DNA of 64,000 nucleotides, from NCBI GenBank assembly GCA_030373145.1, contig JAUCZK010000005.1, positions 62,001 to 126,000 on the forward strand, given 5' to 3'. The notes under the pieces were generated by a model. It was not told the DNA's origin, ran no database searches, and saw only the letters and a list, made by a program, of their open reading frames with translations. This stretch comes from Cyanobium sp. CZS48M (lineage in GTDB: Bacteria; Cyanobacteriota; Cyanobacteriia; PCC-6307; Cyanobiaceae). Of the stretch, positions 35,688 through 43,274 are shown piece by piece. Within the stretch, counting starts at the first letter, position 1, and each line of letters begins with the position of its first letter. The translations under genes and the position numbers were made by a program.

Positions 35688-36314
35688 ATGACCTCCACAG
35701 CGGCAGCATCGGTTGACCTGCAGCTGCTGGTCGGTCTCGGCAATCCCGGCGCGAAGTACGACCAGACCCGCCACAACGTGGGCTTCATGGCCCTCGATCA
35801 GCTCGCCCGCCGTGAGGGGGCCTCCTTCCGGGCCAATGGCAAGCTGCAGGGAGCCATCGCCGATCTCGGTCAGGGCTCCGATCGCCTGAGGCTGCTCAAG
35901 CCCAGCACCTTCATGAATGACAGCGGTCGCTCGATCCGGGCCACGCTCGACTGGTTCGGCCTGCGCCCCGACCAGATGCTGGTGCTGGTGGATGACATGG
36001 ATCTGCCCCTGGGGCGCCTGCGCCTGCGCCGCTCCGGCAGTGCCGGCGGCCACAACGGCCTGCGCAGCACCATCAGCCACCTGGGCAGCCAGGACTTCGC
36101 CCGCCTGCGCATCGGCATCGGTGCCCCGGCCCTGGACCCAGCCCTGCGCAAAGCCCGTACGATCTCCCATGTGCTGGGTCGCTTCGAGGCCGACGAGCTG
36201 CCCTTGCTGCAGCAGGTGCTGATCGAGGTTCTCGATGGTGTCAGCTTCACCCGCCGCTGGGGATATGAGCGGGCGGCCACGCGCCTGAACAGTTTTCAAC
36301 CCACCCCTGGTTGA
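35688..36314 (+). CDS. pth: Peptidyl-tRNA hydrolase
   Basis: Pth frees tRNA from stalled peptidyl-tRNA. The 208-residue enzyme carries the active-site blocks LLVGLGNPGAKYDQTRHNVG (catalytic His), LLKPSTFMNDSGRS, LVLVDDMDLPLGRLRLRRSG (Asp) and SAGGHNGLRSTISHLGSQ. The length is normal. It is 50 bases after tatA. Confidence 0.97.
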   Translation: MTSTAAASVDLQLLVGLGNPGAKYDQTRHNVGFMALDQLARREGASFRANGKLQGAIADLGQGSDRLRLLKPSTFMNDSGRSIRATLDWFGLRPDQMLVLVDDMDLPLGRLRLRRSGSAGGHNGLRSTISHLGSQDFARLRIGIGAPALDPALRKARTISHVLGRFEADELPLLQQVLIEVLDGVSFTRRWGYERAATRLNSFQPTPG

Positions 36315-36350
36315 CGCTGGATTCACCTCCACGCTCCATGCCCTGATCCC

Positions 36351-36608
36351 TTGAGCCGCCTGCCCGCCACCACCGCCCAGCTGCGGGTGCTGCATCAGAG
36401 CTTCAGCCATCAGCTGTTAGAGGGGGAGGTGGCCGCCGGCGGCTTCCACTGGACCTTCTGCTGGGCCTTCGGCCGCGGAGAGCTCACGGTGGAGCCCTCC
36501 CTGGGCCGTGCCCTGATCCAGGACGCCCTGCTGCGCTTTCTGCTGCAGGTGGACTATCAGCTTGAGCCCGGCGGTGACTACGCCTTCACCGTGCGGGCCA
36601 AGTTCTAG
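36351..36608 (+). CDS. DUF3146 family protein
   Basis: The 85-residue protein matches a small cyanobacterial family, with LEGEVAAGGFHWTFCWAFGR and TVEPSLGRALIQDALLRFLL, then YQLEPGGDYAFTVRAKF. The conserved end suggests a compact alpha/beta domain; function unknown. The only plausible start is TTG 36351, since no in-frame ATG precedes the conserved part. It is 36 bases after pth and convergent with the next gene. Confidence 0.78.
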   Translation: MSRLPATTAQLRVLHQSFSHQLLEGEVAAGGFHWTFCWAFGRGELTVEPSLGRALIQDALLRFLLQVDYQLEPGGDYAFTVRAKF

Positions 36609-36615
36609 GGCCGCT

Positions 36616-37065
36616 TCAGCGGGTCTCCGGCGCCTTAGCCAGGGGGTGGCCCAGCTGTCGCTCCAGCAGCAGCTGGGCCACCACGTCATCCCAGTCGCGG
36701 GGTGGCTGACGCAGGCCCTGGGGCAACAGCCGCCGCCAGCCGCGGGGCGGGTGCAGGTCCCAGAAGCGCGCTCTGGCGGCCAGGGTTGAGCCATGCTCCT
36801 CCACCAGCAGCACCGGCGCCAGCGGCTCCAGCCTCCGCCGCCAGAGGGCGCTGCCGGTGCCGTTGCCGAGGATCACCGCCGTCACCTCGCCATGGCTGAG
36901 CCAGGCTTCCAAGCGGTCCCAGGCCTGCTCAGGGGGGATCACCAGCGCTTCGAGCAGCCGCCGCCGGGCCCGGTCGGTGCGCACCAGTCCACATTTGCTG
37001 CGACCTGGATCGAGTCCGGCCAGGGCGCCCTGGTCGGGCAGCTCCGGGGCAGGGGGCGGCGTCAT
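36616..37065 (-). CDS. YqgF/RuvX-like RNase H-fold protein
   Basis: The 149-residue protein begins its fold with LAGLDPGRSKCGLVRTDRAR, the DxGxxxxG strand of YqgF/RuvC-type nucleases, and continues with VIPPEQAWDRL and AVILGNGTGSALWR. It ends in a helical RNase H-like tail with DWDDVVAQLL supplying a late acidic pair. Family members process 16S rRNA or resolve junctions; cyanobacterial versions are often simply called resolvase. Its ATG overlaps the DUF3084 stop (ATGA), so translation is probably coupled. Confidence 0.75.
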   Translation of the reverse strand: MTPPPAPELPDQGALAGLDPGRSKCGLVRTDRARRRLLEALVIPPEQAWDRLEAWLSHGEVTAVILGNGTGSALWRRRLEPLAPVLLVEEHGSTLAARARFWDLHPPRGWRRLLPQGLRQPPRDWDDVVAQLLLERQLGHPLAKAPETR

Positions 37066-38303
37066 GGACGCCCGGGACCCTGCCGCTCCAGCCGAGGCTC
37101 GCTGGGGCCCACCGCCAGGCGCAGTTCCAGCACCAGCGGATCGGGGGTTTCGGCGTCACGGACCGCCACGGCCTCGAGGGTCACGGTCTGACCGGGGGGG
37201 CGCTCGCTCAGTTCCCTCCCCAACCGGTTGAAGGTGGCCACGTCGAACTGAACACCATCGGCGATCGAGCCCTGGCGCTGGGCCTTGGCGAAGGAGGCCG
37301 CCAGCAGCAGGTTGAGACGGTTGCGCACCTGCTCACTGGAGCGTTCATTGCCCTCCAGCACCGTGGAGGCCATCAGGTCACCCCGTCGCAGCACCTGGCG
37401 GTTGGGCCTGAGGTCGGGGAAGCCCAGCACCTGGTCCTCGCCGCGCAGCACGTTGGCGGCCGAGAGGATGCTCACCACCCAGGGCCCACCGCGGGAGAGG
37501 CGCGTTTCCAGGGTGGCGATGTCCTGGCGAGGCACCAGCAGGATCTGGCGGTTGGGGGTTTCCGCGGGCAACACCCGCTGGAAGGCATTGAGATTGGCCT
37601 GCCGTAGCAGCGCCACCACTGCCGCATTGGCTTCGGTGGCGTTGCGGGGGTTCACTTTGGCGCTGGCGAGGGGTTGACCGCTGCTGATCACCACATCGCC
37701 GCGGCGCAGGGCGATCAGTTTCCCCTCCAGTCCCTTGAGTTCGCTTTCGCCGGCCGTGATCAGGCCGCGCACCCTTGCCAGTTCCGCTTCAGTTTTGCGG
37801 ATGTCCTGGTCCCTGGCGCGGATGTCCCGGTTGAGGCGGTCGCGCTGGGCCAGCAGTTGCTGCCGCTGGGCCTGCAGGGGCTTGAGTTCACCGCGCAGCT
37901 GGCGCGCCTGGATCTCGGCGGCGGTGAGCTGACGGCGGGTCTGCTCGCGGTCGCGGCGGGCCTGCTGCAGGGCCGCTTCCACCTGGGCCTGCTCCTGGCG
38001 GCTGAGGCGCAGATTCCTCTCGCTGCGCCGCAGGGTGGTGCGGCTCTCCAGCAGCCTGGCCTGCAGGGCGTCGAGTTCGAACAGCCCAACCCGCAGGCGT
38101 TCGCTCACCGCCAGCATCAACCCGAGCGAGACGGCACTGATCAGGCTGCCCGTGAGCACGGTGATCAGCACGGCTGTCTTGCGCGGCCGCAGGTTGAACA
38201 GGCTGAGCCTGGCTTTGCCCACCCGGCTGCCGAGCCGATCGCCCAGGGTGGCCAGCACCCCTCCAAGGGCCAGGAGGGCCAGAATCAGCAGCCAGCCAGA
38301 CAC
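37062..38303 (-). CDS. DUF3084 family membrane/coiled-coil protein
   Basis: The 413-residue protein has two N-terminal membrane helices (LLILALLALGGVLATLGDRL and VLITVLTGSLISAVSLGLML) flanking the conserved GKARLSLFNLRPRKTA loop. A coiled coil of about 120 residues follows (80-200, Gln/Arg/Glu-rich), then a C-terminal globular domain (VVALLRQANLNAFQRVLP, VLRRGDLMASTVLE). This order matches DUF3084 of cyanobacteria; function unknown. The coiled coil probably faces the cytosol or periplasm as a scaffold. It is upstream of the YqgF-like gene. Confidence 0.82.
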   Translation of the reverse strand: MSGWLLILALLALGGVLATLGDRLGSRVGKARLSLFNLRPRKTAVLITVLTGSLISAVSLGLMLAVSERLRVGLFELDALQARLLESRTTLRRSERNLRLSRQEQAQVEAALQQARRDREQTRRQLTAAEIQARQLRGELKPLQAQRQQLLAQRDRLNRDIRARDQDIRKTEAELARVRGLITAGESELKGLEGKLIALRRGDVVISSGQPLASAKVNPRNATEANAAVVALLRQANLNAFQRVLPAETPNRQILLVPRQDIATLETRLSRGGPWVVSILSAANVLRGEDQVLGFPDLRPNRQVLRRGDLMASTVLEGNERSSEQVRNRLNLLLAASFAKAQRQGSIADGVQFDVATFNRLGRELSERPPGQTVTLEAVAVRDAETPDPLVLELRLAVGPSEPRLERQGPGRP

Positions 38304-38348
38304 AGTGCTGTGCGTGAAGGTCCAGTATCCGCCGTGGCGGCTCCCGCT

Positions 38349-39077
38349 TCAGCTGAAGCGCTTGGCCAGGGCCACCGGATCGAAGACTGTGATTTTCTTG
38401 CGGTCGATCTGCACCAGCCCGGCTTGACGCAGATCGCCCAGCAGGCGGGTGATCGTCACCCGGGTGGAGCCGATCGCTTCGGCGATCGCCTGATGGGAGA
38501 GGCGCAGGTCGATCGTGATGCCTTCGCTGCCGGGCACGCCGAAATCCCGGCAGAGCACCAACAGGAAACTCACCAGCCGTGACGACATGTCCCGGTGGGT
38601 GAGGGTTTCGATCATGGTCTCGGTCTGCAGGATCCGCGAGGAGAGGCCCTGCAGGAGCAGCAGGCCCACAGCGGAGTCCTGCTCGATGGCCCGGCGCACC
38701 GAAGCCGCCGGCGCTGCCACCAGCTCAACGCGGGTGAAGGCCACAGCATGGTAAAACCGATCCGAGCGCTGGCCGGTCAGCAGAGAGAGCACGCCGAACA
38801 GGCTGTTTTCACGCAGCAGGGCCACGGTGATCTCTTCGCCCGATTCATACACCCGCGAGAGCCGCACGGCTCCACGGCGCAGGAGGTAAACCCGTTCAGC
38901 CGGATCGCCGGGGAAAAAGATCGTCTTTCCCCGCTCAACGGTTTCGAGCACGCAACCACTCAGGCCGCGCATCACATCCAGCAGGGTGCTCGCTCCGTTG
39001 GCGGCAGCGGCGAGGCCTACGGGGGCCGGTGTCGATGGGCCGCCGGTGCGACTGAATCCGCGCATCGCGCCAACCAT
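38349..39077 (-). CDS. ntcA: Global nitrogen regulator NtcA
   Basis: NtcA is the CRP-family activator that responds to 2-oxoglutarate and controls nitrogen genes. The cyclic-nucleotide-like effector domain ([40 protein letters not shown]), the dimer helix ([20 protein letters not shown]) and the HTH ([20 protein letters not shown]) are almost canonical. The variable N-terminus leaves two starts, ATG 39077 and ATG 39065; I use 39077 (242 residues). A self-regulated promoter is visible just upstream. Confidence 0.97.
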   Translation of the reverse strand: MVGAMRGFSRTGGPSTPAPVGLAAAANGASTLLDVMRGLSGCVLETVERGKTIFFPGDPAERVYLLRRGAVRLSRVYESGEEITVALLRENSLFGVLSLLTGQRSDRFYHAVAFTRVELVAAPAASVRRAIEQDSAVGLLLLQGLSSRILQTETMIETLTHRDMSSRLVSFLLVLCRDFGVPGSEGITIDLRLSHQAIAEAIGSTRVTITRLLGDLRQAGLVQIDRKKITVFDPVALAKRFS

Positions 39078-39103
39078 GTTTCGGCGGAGCAGGTGTGAGA
39101 CGG

Positions 39104-39145
39104 ACGGTAAGGATCGCCCATGGCTCGCCCTGTAGTCACCGACAC
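39104..39145 (-). promoter_or_regulatory. Probable NtcA-activated promoter of ntcA
   Basis: On the minus strand, GTG-N8-TAC followed by A (one mismatch to GTA-N8-TAC) at 39145-39132 is followed by exactly 22 bases and then TACCGT at 39109-39104, a full match to TAN3T. This is the class II NtcA promoter layout. It predicts a transcription start about 20 bases before ATG 39077. Confidence 0.6.
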
Positions 39146-39284
39146 TAATCAATCGCATCCATTCAAACCCGGCCAAGCCTCGTCTGGGGTTGGAGTACAG
39201 GTGTTCGCGCTAGGGATGGTGGCTGAGGCTTGCTGGCGGCCTGGACACCGCTACATTCGGGTTCGCGCTTCCCTTGGGGTGTTG

Positions 39285-39878
39285 ATGACGGCCAGCCTGC
39301 GCAACGCCTCCACCGAGTCGCGCCCTTCCCTGCGCGCCCTTGGCACGTCCCGGCCGGTGCCGCCCCGGCCCAGGCCGGCGCTCGCCAGGCCCGAAGGCTT
39401 GCTTCAGGTGCACACGGCTCCCTTCCGCGGCAGTTTCGGTGGGGTATTCAGCCAGGCCCTGCGCAGCGCCGGGCTGGGCAGCCGGGTGCTGATCAGCCAG
39501 TTTCTCAAGGGCGGGGTGGAGCAGGGACCCGAGCACAGCCTCAGCCTCTGCGGCCGGCTGCAGTGGTTGCGTCCGGCGGTGCCCTCCTGCCTCACCAAGC
39601 CCGCCGCCGAGGAGCAGGAGCCGGTGCGCGCTGCCGTTCAGGAGGTGTGGGCCTTCAGCCGCAGCCAGCTGCTGGGGGCCGCCGTGGAGCTGCTGGTGCT
39701 CGATGAACTGGGGCTGGCCATTGAGCTGGGTTTTCTCGCTCCCCAGGAGGTGATCAGCACCCTGGAGCAACGGCCGGCCCACCTGGATGTGATCCTCACG
39801 GGGCCGTCGATTCCCCTGGAGCTGCTGGCCATGGCTGATCAGGTCACCCAGCTGCGGCGGGGAGGTGCCCCGTGCTGA
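39285..39878 (+). CDS. BtuR/CobO cobalamin adenosyltransferase homologue with degenerate P-loop
   Basis: The 197-residue protein aligns with the BtuR/CobO family: RSAGLGSRVLISQFLKGG, then ELLVLDELGLAIELGFLAPQ (Walker-B-like), RPAHLDVILTGPSIPLELLA and ADQVTQLRRGGAP. The expected Walker A (GxGKGKTT) is replaced by APFRGSFGG, so the nucleotide-binding Lys and Thr are gone. True adenosyltransferase activity is therefore doubtful; a regulatory or altered role is inference. ATG 39285 is chosen; the longer track ORF begins in the ntcA promoter region. It overlaps dcd by 7 bases. Confidence 0.8.
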   Translation: MTASLRNASTESRPSLRALGTSRPVPPRPRPALARPEGLLQVHTAPFRGSFGGVFSQALRSAGLGSRVLISQFLKGGVEQGPEHSLSLCGRLQWLRPAVPSCLTKPAAEEQEPVRAAVQEVWAFSRSQLLGAAVELLVLDELGLAIELGFLAPQEVISTLEQRPAHLDVILTGPSIPLELLAMADQVTQLRRGGAPC

Positions 39879-40465
39879 AGAACGACCGCTGGATCAAAGC
39901 GCTGGCGGCGGAAGGGATGATCCAGCCCTTCCAGTCCACCCTGGTGCGACATCTGCAGCCGGAAACCAGCTCCAGCCCGGTGCTGAGCTTCGGCTGCTCC
40001 TCCTACGGCTACGACCTGCGCCTCTCTCCGCGGGAATTCCTGATCTTTCGCCACGTGCCCGGCACGGTGATGAACCCGAAGCGGTTCAATCCAGACAACC
40101 TCGAGCCCGCCCCCCTCCATCACGACGAGGATGGCGACTACTTCATCCTGCCGGCCCATTCCTATGGCCTGGGCGTGGCCCTGGAGAAGCTGAAGGTTCC
40201 GCCCATGATCACCGTGATCTGCCTGGGCAAGAGCACTTACGCCCGGCTTGGCATCATCGTCAACACCACTCCGGCGGAGGCGGGCTGGGAGGGCCATCTC
40301 ACCCTCGAGTTCAGCAACTCATCCGGCGCCGACTGCCGGATCTATGCCAACGAAGGCATCACCCAGTTGCTGTTCTTTGAAGGTGATCCCTGCGACACCA
40401 CCTACCAGGATCGCGCCGGCAAGTATCAGCATCAGCCCGAGCGCGTCACCCTCGCCAGGGTCTGA
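39872..40465 (+). CDS. dcd: dCTP deaminase
   Basis: Dcd converts dCTP to dUTP, the source of dUMP for thymidylate. The 197-residue trimeric enzyme shows SFGCSSYGYDLRLSPREFL, CLGKSTYARLGIIVNTTPAE (Ser/Arg and substrate loop), AGWEGHLTLEFSNSS (catalytic Glu) and YANEGITQLLFFEGDP. The start is GTG 39872, inside the end of the BtuR-like gene, indicating coupling. The thyX gene lies just beyond on the opposite strand. Confidence 0.95.
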   Translation: MLKNDRWIKALAAEGMIQPFQSTLVRHLQPETSSSPVLSFGCSSYGYDLRLSPREFLIFRHVPGTVMNPKRFNPDNLEPAPLHHDEDGDYFILPAHSYGLGVALEKLKVPPMITVICLGKSTYARLGIIVNTTPAEAGWEGHLTLEFSNSSGADCRIYANEGITQLLFFEGDPCDTTYQDRAGKYQHQPERVTLARV

Positions 40466-40466
40466 C

Positions 40467-40760
40467 TCAGCGCAGTCCCATGGCCCGACGCACCTGGCCG
40501 ATGCAGGGCAGCCCGCTTGGGCAGAGCCGGATCAGCCGGCCATTGACCACGAAAGGCGTGTCGGCGCTTGGATCGGCCGAAGCGCTGCTCGCCACGGGAG
40601 CCGGTGTTCCTCCTGACAAGTTCCCCGAGGGGGATGGGCCTGAGATACCGCCACTCCCACTGGCTCCCGCCGCGTCGATCAGCGTCTGGCTCCGGGCCGC
40701 AGGCGCGACCAGCAGCATCATGAGCAGCAGCAGCAGCAGCAACGGCAGTGGCGGTGGCAT
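40467..40760 (-). CDS. Hypothetical secreted protein
   Basis: The 97-residue product begins with a strong signal peptide (MPPPLPLLLLLLLMMLLVAP, cleavage likely near AARSQ). A Gly/Ser/Pro-rich linker and a short conserved-looking tail FVVNGRLIRLCPSGLPCIGQ with two cysteines follow. No family is recognised. The repeated CAG/AGC triplets in the signal region could inflate chance ORFs, but the tail looks selected. ATG 40760 is preferred over the longer track version overlapping thyX. It is 1 base from the convergent dcd stop. Confidence 0.55.
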   Translation of the reverse strand: MPPPLPLLLLLLLMMLLVAPAARSQTLIDAAGASGSGGISGPSPSGNLSGGTPAPVASSASADPSADTPFVVNGRLIRLCPSGLPCIGQVRRAMGLR

Positions 40761-40819
40761 GGCGGGGCTTGCAGAGGCTTTTGCAGTCACAGGTCGTCTC
40801 GGCAGATCGGCAGGGGTGC

Positions 40820-41545
40820 TCAGGGGGCCAGGCGCGCTTTGTGCAGCCGGGCTCGGCTGTACCAAGCGGCGAACTCCGGAGCCCACGCCTCCAGGTGGGG
40901 CCACATCAGGTCACAGAGCTGACGGATTTCGAGCTGCGCATCCAGCTTCGCGCGCAGGTCGAGGAAATGCAGAAACGCCCGCAGGCTGAAGCTCACCACG
41001 AAGTGCTGGCGGTAGTCGAACGGCAGGATGCCGCGGGCGTGCTCCTCGGCGTAGCCGGCATCGAGCAGGTCGCGGTAGCGCTCGGCGGCGGCACGGCAGA
41101 GACCGAGATCGATGGCCCGCTGGGCGTCGTCGTAGAGGTACTTCTTGCCCTGGCGGTCGCTGTAGGCGCCCACCGGCCGCAGGTAGAACACCTCCTCCAG
41201 CTCCAGTTCGCCATTGGCGGCCCGGCGGATGCGATCGCCTGTGTAGCGCATGGATTGCACATCGAAACTCACGCCCACCCGGTGGGTACGGGCCTGCTGC
41301 ATCACCGAATGGGGGAACCAGCCGACGTTGAGCACGATCTGGGCATGCTCCAGGGGCCCGTAGTGGCCGCGCTCGCCGGAGAGCAGTCGCTTCACGCAGA
41401 TTTCACCGGCCTTCGTCTCGTCCGGCCAGTCGTCCCGGTCCGCGGCCACGAACCCCTCGCTGTAGTCCTGGTGCATCCCGGCATAGACGCACTGCTGGGG
41501 ATTCGGGGTGGCCGCGATCAAGCTGACCCGGAAGCGGGGATCCAT
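40820..41545 (-). CDS. thyX: FAD-dependent thymidylate synthase
   Basis: ThyX makes dTMP from dUMP with FAD and methylene-tetrahydrofolate, replacing ThyA. The 241-residue enzyme has the ThyX signature region QQARTHRVGVSFDVQSMRY (RHR-like motif with the later Ser), HAQIVLNVGWFPHSVM, and HFVVSFSLRAFLHFLDLR. The first Arg-His pair is spelled RTHR rather than RHR, an allowed spacing variant in some members. With dcd nearby it completes a short dTTP route. Confidence 0.93.
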   Translation of the reverse strand: MDPRFRVSLIAATPNPQQCVYAGMHQDYSEGFVAADRDDWPDETKAGEICVKRLLSGERGHYGPLEHAQIVLNVGWFPHSVMQQARTHRVGVSFDVQSMRYTGDRIRRAANGELELEEVFYLRPVGAYSDRQGKKYLYDDAQRAIDLGLCRAAAERYRDLLDAGYAEEHARGILPFDYRQHFVVSFSLRAFLHFLDLRAKLDAQLEIRQLCDLMWPHLEAWAPEFAAWYSRARLHKARLAP

Positions 41546-41584
41546 GGGCGTGTACGTCGGAATGGGAGGGGGCTGGTGGTGGGC

Positions 41585-42175
41585 TCAGCCGTGGCTGCGG
41601 GGGCCGGCCTGGGCTGGTGCGACCAGGTCAATGCCCTGGGTGTTGCCCTGGGCCTCGCCGCCGCTCAGGGGCGAGAGGTTGCCGACGCCAGCCAGCAGGG
41701 GCAGGGGGGTGTCCTCGATCAACGCAGACATGATCGAGGTCAGCTCAGGGCGGCTGCGGGCCCCCAGGGAGCGCCCGATTGCCTGGCCGCTGCGGTCGAA
41801 CAGCTCCAGCTGGGGGATGCCGTTCACCGCGTAGCGATCGATCTCCGGACTCCAGCGTGGATTGTCCACATTCAGCAGGACCACGTTGAGCTCGCCGCGG
41901 TGCTGGCCCTCAAGGGCCGCCATCGCCGGCGCCATTGAGCGGCAGGCTTCGCACCAGTCGGCATAGAACTCCACGACCGTTGGTTTCCCACTGGCGAGGG
42001 CCAGGGGCAGCTCCGGCGAGCGCCGCGCCAGTTGCTCCAGCGGTGCCTGGGGCTGCAGGCCTCCGCGCAGCCCGAACAGCAGCAACGACAGGGCGGCGGC
42101 GATGGCGGCCAGCACCATCCGCTCCCGTCGCCCCAGGGGGGAGCTGGCATCAGCCGCGGGGTTGGGCAGGGTCAT
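41585..42175 (-). CDS. txlA: Thioredoxin-like membrane protein TxlA (HCF164-like)
   Basis: The 196-residue protein has one N-terminal membrane anchor (ERMVLAAIAAALSLLLFGLR) and a thioredoxin fold with VVEFYADWCEACRSMAPAM, in which WCEAC is the redox pair. HCF164/TxlA relatives face the thylakoid lumen or periplasm and support cytochrome and photosystem redox maturation. I start at ATG 42175; the longer track form covers the divergent leader. It lies 39 bases before thyX on the same strand, so cotranscription is likely. Confidence 0.87.
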   Translation of the reverse strand: MTLPNPAADASSPLGRRERMVLAAIAAALSLLLFGLRGGLQPQAPLEQLARRSPELPLALASGKPTVVEFYADWCEACRSMAPAMAALEGQHRGELNVVLLNVDNPRWSPEIDRYAVNGIPQLELFDRSGQAIGRSLGARSRPELTSIMSALIEDTPLPLLAGVGNLSPLSGGEAQGNTQGIDLVAPAQAGPRSHG

Positions 42176-42335
42176 CGTGACGGGCGGGGAACCTGAACCG
42201 ACGGCACTCTGGCAGCTCTGACGCGGCTGCCGGGGCAACCGGCTCGGGGCTGGCGGCTCGGGGCTGCCCGTCTCCTGGAGGACGGGCGGCCGGTCTGCAA
42301 AGGCTCGATAGCATGGGTCTTCCCTCCAGGCTGCG

Positions 42336-42749
42336 GTGAAGCGTCGCCTCACGATTCACTTCCCGCGCGAAACGGTGCATCACCCGATCACGTACCGGCT
42401 CGCCGTGGATTTCGATATCGCCGCCAAGATCCTGCGGGCCCAGATCGCCCCCAACCAGAGCGGCACCATGGTGGTGGAGCTCTCGGGCGACATCGACGAG
42501 CTGGATGCCGCCGAGCAGTGGCTGGAGGACCTGGGTCTGGGCCTGGATCGGGCCCCCGGTGAAATCCGCATCGACCGCGGCCGTTGCGTCGATTGCGGCA
42601 TCTGCGCCAGCGTCTGCCCCAGTGGTGCCCTGCGCAGCCGCCCGCCGGCCTGGCGGCTGGAGTTCCGGGCCCAGCACTGCCTGGTGTGCGAGCAATGCAT
42701 CCCCAGCTGTCCCCTGGATGCCATCGAGCTGGTGCTGGAGGCCCGATGA
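42336..42749 (+). CDS. NIL-domain 4Fe-4S dicluster ferredoxin
   Basis: The 137-residue protein has an N-terminal NIL domain (LTIHFPRETVHHPITYRLAV, with GTMVVELSGDIDELDAAEQW), otherwise known as the ligand-sensing tail of MetN. It is fused to a bacterial-type ferredoxin with two clusters: CVDCGICASVCPSG and CLVCEQCIPSCP. The combination suggests an electron carrier tuned by a small ligand, possibly in sulfur or methionine metabolism; this is inference. The GTG start 42336 gives MKRRLTIHFP. It overlaps the next gene by 4 bases. Confidence 0.87.
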   Translation: MKRRLTIHFPRETVHHPITYRLAVDFDIAAKILRAQIAPNQSGTMVVELSGDIDELDAAEQWLEDLGLGLDRAPGEIRIDRGRCVDCGICASVCPSGALRSRPPAWRLEFRAQHCLVCEQCIPSCPLDAIELVLEAR

Positions 42750-43264
42750 GCCGTGTGATCGGCGGCATCCTGCGTCTGGCCCTTCTGCCCCTGCGGGCGC
42801 CGTTCCTGCTGGTGCTCCTGCTGGTGAGCATCTTTCTGGGTGTCCAGTGGGTGGTGAACGCTCCAGCCCAGGGCCTGGTGAATTCCGAACATGTCCCGAT
42901 CCACAGTCTGTACTGGACGGTGGAATGTCTGCAGGCGGTGCTGGTGGTGGTGGTGGCCTCGGTGCCCGATCTGCTCCTGCGTCAGCTCTCGGTGCTGATG
43001 GCCGCCAGCCGGGTGATCACCCTGATCATCAGCCTGTTGCTGGTCACCGTCGGGGGCCTCTATCTGCTGCACCTCAGCGCCCTCGCCGATGTGGTGATCC
43101 TGGCCGCGGCGGTGCTGCTGGCCCGTCTGGATCTCATCCGCATCAAGGTGGTCCCTTCACCCCTGTTCACGGCCTTCGCGCTCTCCGGCTACGTGATGCT
43201 CGGTGTCTGGATTGGTCGCCTGTTGCAGCTCGGCGGCCTGCTGACGGGGACGAGCGACAGCTGA
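42746..43264 (+). CDS. Unknown membrane protein partnered with the NIL-ferredoxin
   Basis: The 172-residue protein has about four to five hydrophobic helices (LLVLLLVSIFLGVQWVV, VLVVVVASVPDLLLRQ, LIISLLLVTVGGLYLL, VVILAAAVLLARLDLI, FALSGYVMLGVWIGRLL). No family is recognised. Its ATG overlaps the ferredoxin stop (ATGA), so the two are almost certainly made together, which hints at a membrane partner for the carrier. The track's 226-residue form includes antisense-like sequence from the ferredoxin gene. Confidence 0.75.
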   Translation: MSRVIGGILRLALLPLRAPFLLVLLLVSIFLGVQWVVNAPAQGLVNSEHVPIHSLYWTVECLQAVLVVVVASVPDLLLRQLSVLMAASRVITLIISLLLVTVGGLYLLHLSALADVVILAAAVLLARLDLIRIKVVPSPLFTAFALSGYVMLGVWIGRLLQLGGLLTGTSDS

Positions 43265-43274
43265 GGCCGGCCGA

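Noticed and set aside
40748-41938. 396-residue plus-strand ORF
   Set aside because: Antisense of thyX and txlA, both clearly identified.
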